Part shown: piece by piece, positions 59,413 through 64,000 of the stretch
Position numbering within the stretch: position 1 is the first letter of the stretch
Layout of the letters: the number at the start of each line of letters is the position of its first letter
NCBI RefSeq assembly: GCF_013364275.1
Contig: NZ_CP054932.1
Span: forward strand, 8,494,001-8,558,000
Direction of reading: 5' to 3'
Source of the DNA: Actinomadura sp. NAK00032
GTDB taxonomy: Bacteria > Actinomycetota > Actinomycetes > Streptosporangiales > Streptosporangiaceae
Length of the DNA: 64,000 bases
Translations under genes and position numbers: made by a program
The notes under the pieces: generated by a model
What the model was told of the DNA's origin: nothing
Database searches by the model: none
Seen by the model: only the letters and a program-made list of their open reading frames with translations

Positions 59413-60474
59413 TCACGGGAGGAACGGCAACGGGTTGTCGCTGGAGTTGCCGGTCTGGTTGCCGTTCTGTCCGCCCTGCTTCTTCGTCGTGGTCCCGCCG
59501 GTCTTCGGGGCGTCCTGGATCGAGGCGGGGATCGGGATCAGGTTCTGGATCCAGGAGTCGAACCAGCGCCCGGTGCCGGTGACGTCCGAGAACTGCCGCG
59601 CGAACGGCGCGAACAGCTGCAGGATCCGGTCCAGGTTGCCCTGGTTGCGCAGCAGGATCTTGTTGACCTTCGCCAGGTTGTCCAGCATCGGCCGCAGCTG
59701 CTTCTCGTTCTCCTTGATCAGCGCGTTCACCTGCTGGGACAGCGTGACCGTGTTGATCAGCAGCTGGTGGATCACGGCGCGCCGCGCCTGCACCGCCTGG
59801 AGGACCTTGTCGCCGTCCTGGACGAGCTTGGCGAAGTCCTGGTTGCGGTCGGCGAGCAACTGCGAGACGTCCTTGGCCTTGCCGGCCAGCTCGTGCAGCT
59901 CCTCGTCGCGGGACGCGACCGTGTTGGACAGCCGCCGCAGGCCCTGCAGCGACGCCCGGACCTCCTCCGGCGAGTTCTTGAACGTGTCCGACAGCACGTC
60001 GAACGACTTCGCGACCTGCTTGACGTCGATCGCGCCGACCCGCTGGCTCAGCTCGCTGATCGCCGGGACGACCTCGAACGGGGTGTGCGTCCGCTCGATC
60101 GGGATGTTGCGGCCGAGCTTGCCCTTCCCGCGCGGGGTGAGCTCCAGGTAGTGCGCGCCGAGGATCGTCTTGATCTTGATGCCGGCCTCGGTGCGCGCGC
60201 CGAGCCTCACGCCGTCGTCCACCCGGAAGGTGACCTTGACGTGGTCGCCGTCCAGGTCGAGCGCGGTGACCTTGCCGACCTTGACGCCCGCGATGCGGAC
60301 CTCCTCGTCGGCCTTGAGCCCGGCCGCCTCCTTGAAGGAGGCCGTGTGGGTCCTGCCGCCGGAGATGAGCGGGATGCTCTCCAGGTTCATCACCAGCAGC
60401 AGCAGGACGGCGATGATCGCGAACGCGGAGAGGCCGATGGGGACCGGGTTGCGCTCCCGGAACGGGATCCTCAT
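59413..60474 (-). CDS. mceC: Mce family protein, MceC type
   Basis: 353 residues. The N-terminal helix (about 12-32) is followed by the MCE domain (GLKADEEVRIAGVKVGKVTA) and helical part; the C-terminus has an Asn/Gln/Thr-rich run. Its ATG directly abuts the mceB stop (TAG ATG). Confidence 0.92.
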   Translation of the reverse strand: MRIPFRERNPVPIGLSAFAIIAVLLLLVMNLESIPLISGGRTHTASFKEAAGLKADEEVRIAGVKVGKVTALDLDGDHVKVTFRVDDGVRLGARTEAGIKIKTILGAHYLELTPRGKGKLGRNIPIERTHTPFEVVPAISELSQRVGAIDVKQVAKSFDVLSDTFKNSPEEVRASLQGLRRLSNTVASRDEELHELAGKAKDVSQLLADRNQDFAKLVQDGDKVLQAVQARRAVIHQLLINTVTLSQQVNALIKENEKQLRPMLDNLAKVNKILLRNQGNLDRILQLFAPFARQFSDVTGTGRWFDSWIQNLIPIPASIQDAPKTGGTTTKKQGGQNGNQTGNSSDNPLPFLP

Positions 60475-61506
60475 CTACTTGCACCTCGCGTTCTCGTTCA
60501 CGATCGCCGGCGTCTGGTAGACCGGTCCGCCCGGCAGCCGCACCCGCGCGTCGAGACCGCAGATGTACATGTTGAACCAGGAGCCGTAGGAGGAGATGTT
60601 CACCAGCCCCTCCAGCCGCTTCGGCGACCGCTTCAGCCCGCCGTCCAGGGCCTTCTCGTTGGCCGCGAACGTGCCGGCGAGCTTGCGCAGCCCGGCGATG
60701 TCGTCCTTGATGTCCGGGCGGGCGTCCGACAGCAGGCTCTGGGTGGTGCCGGTGAGGTCGTTGATCGCCGCGACCGAGTCGAAGATCGCCTTGCGGTCAC
60801 CGGAGACGCCGCTGACGAAGCTGCGCAGGTCGCGCACCATCTGGTCGACCTGCTGGTGCCGCTGGTCGATGGTGCCGAGCACCGTGTTGAGGTTGGCGAC
60901 CACCTGGCCGATGACCTTGTCGCGGTCGGCGAGCGTGTTGGTCAGCGACGCGACGTGCGCGAGCAGGCTGTTGATCGTCCCGCCCTCGCCCTGCAGCACC
61001 TTGACGATCTGCATCGCCAGCGTGTTGACGTCCTTCGGCTCCAGCGCGCGGAACAGCGGCCGGAACCCGTTGAACAGCGTGGTGAGGTCCAGCGCCGGCT
61101 TGGTCTGGGAGATCGGGATCGTCCCGCCCGGCTTGAGGTAGGCGTTGGCCTGGCCGGCGCCGTCGGTCAGCGCGAGGTACCGCTGGCCCATCAGGTTGCG
61201 GTAGCGGATCTGCGCCTGCGTGGACGTGGGGATCCCCGCCTTGAGCGGGCCGTCCTGCTCGACGCTGAACGTCACCTCGGCCTTGTCGCCCTTGTAGAGC
61301 CTGATGCCCTCGATCTGGCCGACGCGGACGCCCGCGATGCGGACGTCGTCGTTGTCCAGCAGCCCGGTCACGTCCGAGAAGACCGCCTTGTACTCGCGGG
61401 TCTCCTTGAAGCGCATGTTGGAGATGGTCATCGCCAGCACGCCGGTGGCCACCGAGGTGATGACCACGAAGGTCAGCAGCTTGATCGCCGCGCTCGTCGT
61501 CTTCAC
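60475..61506 (-). CDS. mceB: Mce family protein, MceB type
   Basis: 343 residues with an N-terminal helix (8-28), MCE domain (DNDDVRIAGVRVGQIEGIRL) and helical bundle; ends in a Cys-containing segment (YICGLDARVRLPGG). The ATG overlaps the mceA stop by 4 nt. Confidence 0.93.
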   Translation of the reverse strand: MKTTSAAIKLLTFVVITSVATGVLAMTISNMRFKETREYKAVFSDVTGLLDNDDVRIAGVRVGQIEGIRLYKGDKAEVTFSVEQDGPLKAGIPTSTQAQIRYRNLMGQRYLALTDGAGQANAYLKPGGTIPISQTKPALDLTTLFNGFRPLFRALEPKDVNTLAMQIVKVLQGEGGTINSLLAHVASLTNTLADRDKVIGQVVANLNTVLGTIDQRHQQVDQMVRDLRSFVSGVSGDRKAIFDSVAAINDLTGTTQSLLSDARPDIKDDIAGLRKLAGTFAANEKALDGGLKRSPKRLEGLVNISSYGSWFNMYICGLDARVRLPGGPVYQTPAIVNENARCK

Positions 61507-62810
61507 TTGATCGTCACCACCGATCCGTCGCCCAGCAGCGGCCCGAACATCAGCTGCGACACGTCCGACAGCTCATCGGCGGGGGTCCGCGTCAGCGGTC
61601 CGAGGACGCTCTTGAGCTGCTGCTCGGGGGTCAGCGAACCCGTGTCGACGAACACGTTGGACAGCGCCCGGCCGCGGTTCGCGCCACCGCCGTTCGGGTC
61701 GTCGGGGTTCTTCCACCACAGGTCGTCCTGCGTGCCGTCCAGGGCCAGGTAGTCCGGGAACGGCGTCTTCGGGTTCGGCAGGCCGTAGCAGCGCGGGTTG
61801 CGCCGGTCCTTGGCCTCCGGCCGGTCGAGGGGGTTCTTGTAGCCCGGCCGCGGCTTGACGATCTCGATCGTCAGGTTGAAGGTCTTGGACCCGCCCCCGC
61901 CGGCCACCCGCTCGGCCTCCGGCTTCAGCTTCATCAGCCCGGCGAACACGCACGGCAGCGACGGCGAGTACCGGGCGACGAGGCTCGCCACGTCCCGGTT
62001 CGCGATGTTCACGCCGATGATCTTCGGGCCGTTGTGCCGCATGAACGCGTCGCCGTCCTGCGCGAGCGCGGTCGTCGCCGGGATCAGCTGCTCGATGGTC
62101 GCCTTCTTCGAGGTGACCGTGCGGCTGGTCACGTTGATGTTGCGCAGCGTCTGCAGCAGGTCGGGCGCCGCCTGGGCGTAGATGTCGGACACGTCCGCCA
62201 GCCCGTTCAGGTCGTGCACCAGGGTGCCGAGCTGCGGGTTGATCTTCTTCAGCAGCGAGTCGGCCTGCTCGAAGTTCTCGCCGAGCTGGTCGCCGCGGCC
62301 CTGCAGCGCGGTGGCGAGCGCGTTCAGCGTCGCGTTCAGCTCCGCCGGCTTCACCGCCTGCAGCAGCGGCAGCAGGTCGTTCAGCACCTTGTCGATCTCG
62401 ACGGCGGTCTGCGAGCGGTCCTGCTGGATGACCTGGCCCTCGCGCAGCCCGGCCGGGCCCGCCTGCGCCGGGATCTGCAGGTCGACGTACTTCTCGCCGA
62501 ACAGCGTCTTCGGCAGCAGCCGCGCCTGCACGTTGCGCGGGATCAGCTTCGCCTTGCCCGGGTCGAGCGCGAGGTGCAGCACGGCGCCGTCGGAGGTCGC
62601 GTCGGTGCCGCGGACCTCGCCGACGATCAGGCCGCGGACCTTCACGTCCGAGTGCGGCAGCAGTTGCAGCCCGGCCCGCTCGGTCTTCACCGACACCTCG
62701 GTGACGGGCGTGAACGCCTTGTTGTACAGGGCCACGGTCAGCGCCAGCAGCAGGGCGATCACGATGACCATCGAGATGCCGAGCATGCGGTAACGCACAC
62801 GGGTGCTCAT
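61503..62810 (-). CDS. mceA: Mce family protein, MceA type
   Basis: 435 residues from the ATG at 62810 (MSTRVRYRMLGISMVIVI); an upstream start at 62882 would add a non-conserved 24 residues. One membrane helix, MCE domain (PHSDVKVRGLIVGEVRGTD), and a long helical part, ending in a Pro/Asn-rich region. The first Mce subunit of the operon, 61 nt after yrbEB. Confidence 0.93.
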   Translation of the reverse strand: MSTRVRYRMLGISMVIVIALLLALTVALYNKAFTPVTEVSVKTERAGLQLLPHSDVKVRGLIVGEVRGTDATSDGAVLHLALDPGKAKLIPRNVQARLLPKTLFGEKYVDLQIPAQAGPAGLREGQVIQQDRSQTAVEIDKVLNDLLPLLQAVKPAELNATLNALATALQGRGDQLGENFEQADSLLKKINPQLGTLVHDLNGLADVSDIYAQAAPDLLQTLRNINVTSRTVTSKKATIEQLIPATTALAQDGDAFMRHNGPKIIGVNIANRDVASLVARYSPSLPCVFAGLMKLKPEAERVAGGGGSKTFNLTIEIVKPRPGYKNPLDRPEAKDRRNPRCYGLPNPKTPFPDYLALDGTQDDLWWKNPDDPNGGGANRGRALSNVFVDTGSLTPEQQLKSVLGPLTRTPADELSDVSQLMFGPLLGDGSVVTIK

Positions 62811-62825
62811 CGCCCGACCCCCTGT

Positions 62826-62850
62826 GGGGGGACGACCCCCCACGCCCCCC
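62826..62850. repeat. G/C-run repeat, copy 2
   Basis: GGGGGGACGACCCCCCACGCCCCCC closely matches the copy at 53681-53704 and lies in the gap between yrbEB and mceA. Two copies this close suggest a dispersed intergenic element. Confidence 0.6.
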
Positions 62851-62871
62851 GGTTCGCTGCGCTCATGGCCG

Positions 62872-63720
62872 TCACCCCGCAATCCGAACGGACGTGGTGG
62901 TACCCCAGATCGCCATGCCGAGCAGCAGGTCCGCCACGTTGATCACGACGATGCTGGTGCGCACCGCGCGGCCCACCGCGACGCCGACGCCCGCCGGGCC
63001 GCCGGACGCGTGGTAGCCGTAGTAGCAGTGGATCAGCATCACCAGCACCGCGAATATGATCACTTTGCCGAACGACCACAGGATGTCGTTCGGCGGTAGG
63101 AACAGATGGAAGTAGTGGTCGTAGGTGCCGGTCGACTGCCCGTAGAACACCGTCACGATCACCCGCGTCGCGCCGTAGGAGGCGAGCAGGCCCACGATGT
63201 ACAGCGGGACGACCGCGATCATCCCGGCCAGCATCCGGGTCGTGACGAGGAACGGCATCGACGGGACGGCCATGACCTCCAGCGCGTCGATCTCGTCGGA
63301 GATCCGCATCGCGCCGAGCTGCGCGGTGAAGCCGCAGCCGACCGTCGCCGACAGCGCCAGCGCCGACACCAGCGGGGCGATCTCGCGGGTGTTGAAGTAG
63401 GACGCGACGAACCCGGTGAACGCGGCCGTGCCGATCTGGTTCAGCGACTCATAGCCCTGGAGGCCGACCTGGCTGCCGGTGAAGAACGTCATGAACCCGA
63501 CGATCACCACCGAGCCGCCGATCACCGCGAGGCCGCCGGTGCCGAGGCTCACCTCGGCCAGCAGCCGCAGCACCTCGGTGCGGTAGCGGCGCAGCACCCG
63601 GAACACCCACGCGAAGGCGCGGGCGTAGAACGACATCTGGTGACCGAAGTCGTCCAGCCGTTCCAGGGGCGCGTTCACCACGCGGGTGACCGCCTTGCCC
63701 GTCTTACCAGGGGCAGCCAT
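62872..63720 (-). CDS. yrbEB: YrbE-type (MlaE family) ABC permease
   Basis: 282 residues with five or six membrane helices, e.g. GGLAVIGGSVVIVGFMTFF, and the signature SATVGCGFTAQLGAMRISDE with the EQ-loop. With YrbEA it forms the inner-membrane pore of the Mce importer, driven by an ATPase (Mkl) not in this window. The start ATG at 63720 overlaps the yrbEA stop (TGATG). Confidence 0.93.
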   Translation of the reverse strand: MAAPGKTGKAVTRVVNAPLERLDDFGHQMSFYARAFAWVFRVLRRYRTEVLRLLAEVSLGTGGLAVIGGSVVIVGFMTFFTGSQVGLQGYESLNQIGTAAFTGFVASYFNTREIAPLVSALALSATVGCGFTAQLGAMRISDEIDALEVMAVPSMPFLVTTRMLAGMIAVVPLYIVGLLASYGATRVIVTVFYGQSTGTYDHYFHLFLPPNDILWSFGKVIIFAVLVMLIHCYYGYHASGGPAGVGVAVGRAVRTSIVVINVADLLLGMAIWGTTTSVRIAG

Positions 63721-64000
63721 CACATCCCCTTCGACGGGACGAACTGGAAGTACAGCGTGGAGATCAGGAAGTTCTCCAGGAACAGCAGCATGAACGTGAT
63801 GACGACGGTCTGGTTGACCGCGTCGCCGACGCCCTTGGGCCCGCCCTTGGCATTCAGCCCCTTATAGGCGGCGACCAGGCCGGCGGTAATGCCGAACACG
63901 AATGCCTTGAACTCGGCTTGCAGCAGGTCTGGCAGTTGCGCGATCGCGTTGAAGGACGCCAGGTAGGCGCCGGGCGTGCCGCCCTGCAGCATGACGTTGA
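63720..64000 (-). CDS. yrbEA: YrbE-type ABC permease, C-terminal fragment
   Basis: The window edge cuts it. The visible 93 or so codons show membrane helices (FKAFVFGITAGLVAAYKGLN, NQTVVITFMLLFLENFLIST) of the MlaE/YrbE family. As first gene of the pair it precedes yrbEB with a one-base overlap. Confidence 0.9.
   Translation of the reverse strand, partial: NVMLQGGTPGAYLASFNAIAQLPDLLQAEFKAFVFGITAGLVAAYKGLNAKGGPKGVGDAVNQTVVITFMLLFLENFLISTLYFQFVPSKGM

Overview
The window is high-GC actinobacterial DNA, most like a Streptosporangiales/Thermomonosporaceae genome (Actinomadura-like, by inference). The grounds are GC-rich third codon positions, GTG and TTG starts, an str/S10/spc ribosomal cluster, a complete Mce operon beside rpoB, and actinobacterial families such as DUF397, DUF6069, CU044_5270, XRE-DUF5753 and RepSA. 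No tRNA, rRNA or CRISPR array was seen.

Layout. (1) 1-12727, minus strand: the spc, S10 and str operons, from a partial rplR through rpsJ, tuf, fusA and rpsG to rpsL. A strong promoter at 12699-12727 drives str, and a 15-bp terminator stem follows tuf. (2) 12930-45951: an accessory block of about 33 kb lying between rpsL and rpoC. Its parts are: a subtilisin-like protein without a catalytic domain, a Gln/Pro-rich tail-anchored protein and an aldo/keto reductase (12979-18228); mobile-element wreckage (18341-25300), with a TnpB C-terminal scrap, a serine-recombinase remnant, a RepSA-type replication gene with an internal deletion, and an IS3-family element; two ECF sigma factors, a CU044_5270 protein, a frameshifted DUF4253 gene and a two-component system (25695-32641); serine hydrolase, TetR with a clear operator, and an alpha/beta hydrolase (32790-37726); an XRE/ImmA metallopeptidase regulator with a truncated PIN partner, flanked by degenerate direct repeats (37714-39280); an XRE-DUF5753 gene with three tandem DUF397 genes and a divergent anti-sigma-type ATPase (39465-41717); and a DNA polymerase IV, a dioxygenase, an AhpD-like protein and a double SUKH-4 immunity-type protein (42134-45893). 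(3) 45981-53561, minus: rpoC and rpoB with a clear promoter. RpoB differs from the usual sequence at three sites in the rifampicin-binding segment. (4) 53918-64000, minus: a Mce lipid-import operon (two YrbE permeases, MceA-F, two Mce-associated proteins), running off the window end.

How the genes work together. The two outer blocks are housekeeping translation and transcription operons read in one direction. Mce is tightly coupled by 4-nt overlaps and ends at its own terminator before the rpoB promoter. The middle block is a mosaic of regulators, defence-like modules and decayed mobile DNA, with several broken genes and short duplicated scraps. The most notable signals are the RpoB substitutions, the truncated XRE/ImmA-PIN cassette, the protease homologue without a protease domain whose ribosome-binding site sits in a perfect hairpin, the degenerate integrative element, and an 8-codon leader ORF coupled to an ECF sigma gene.
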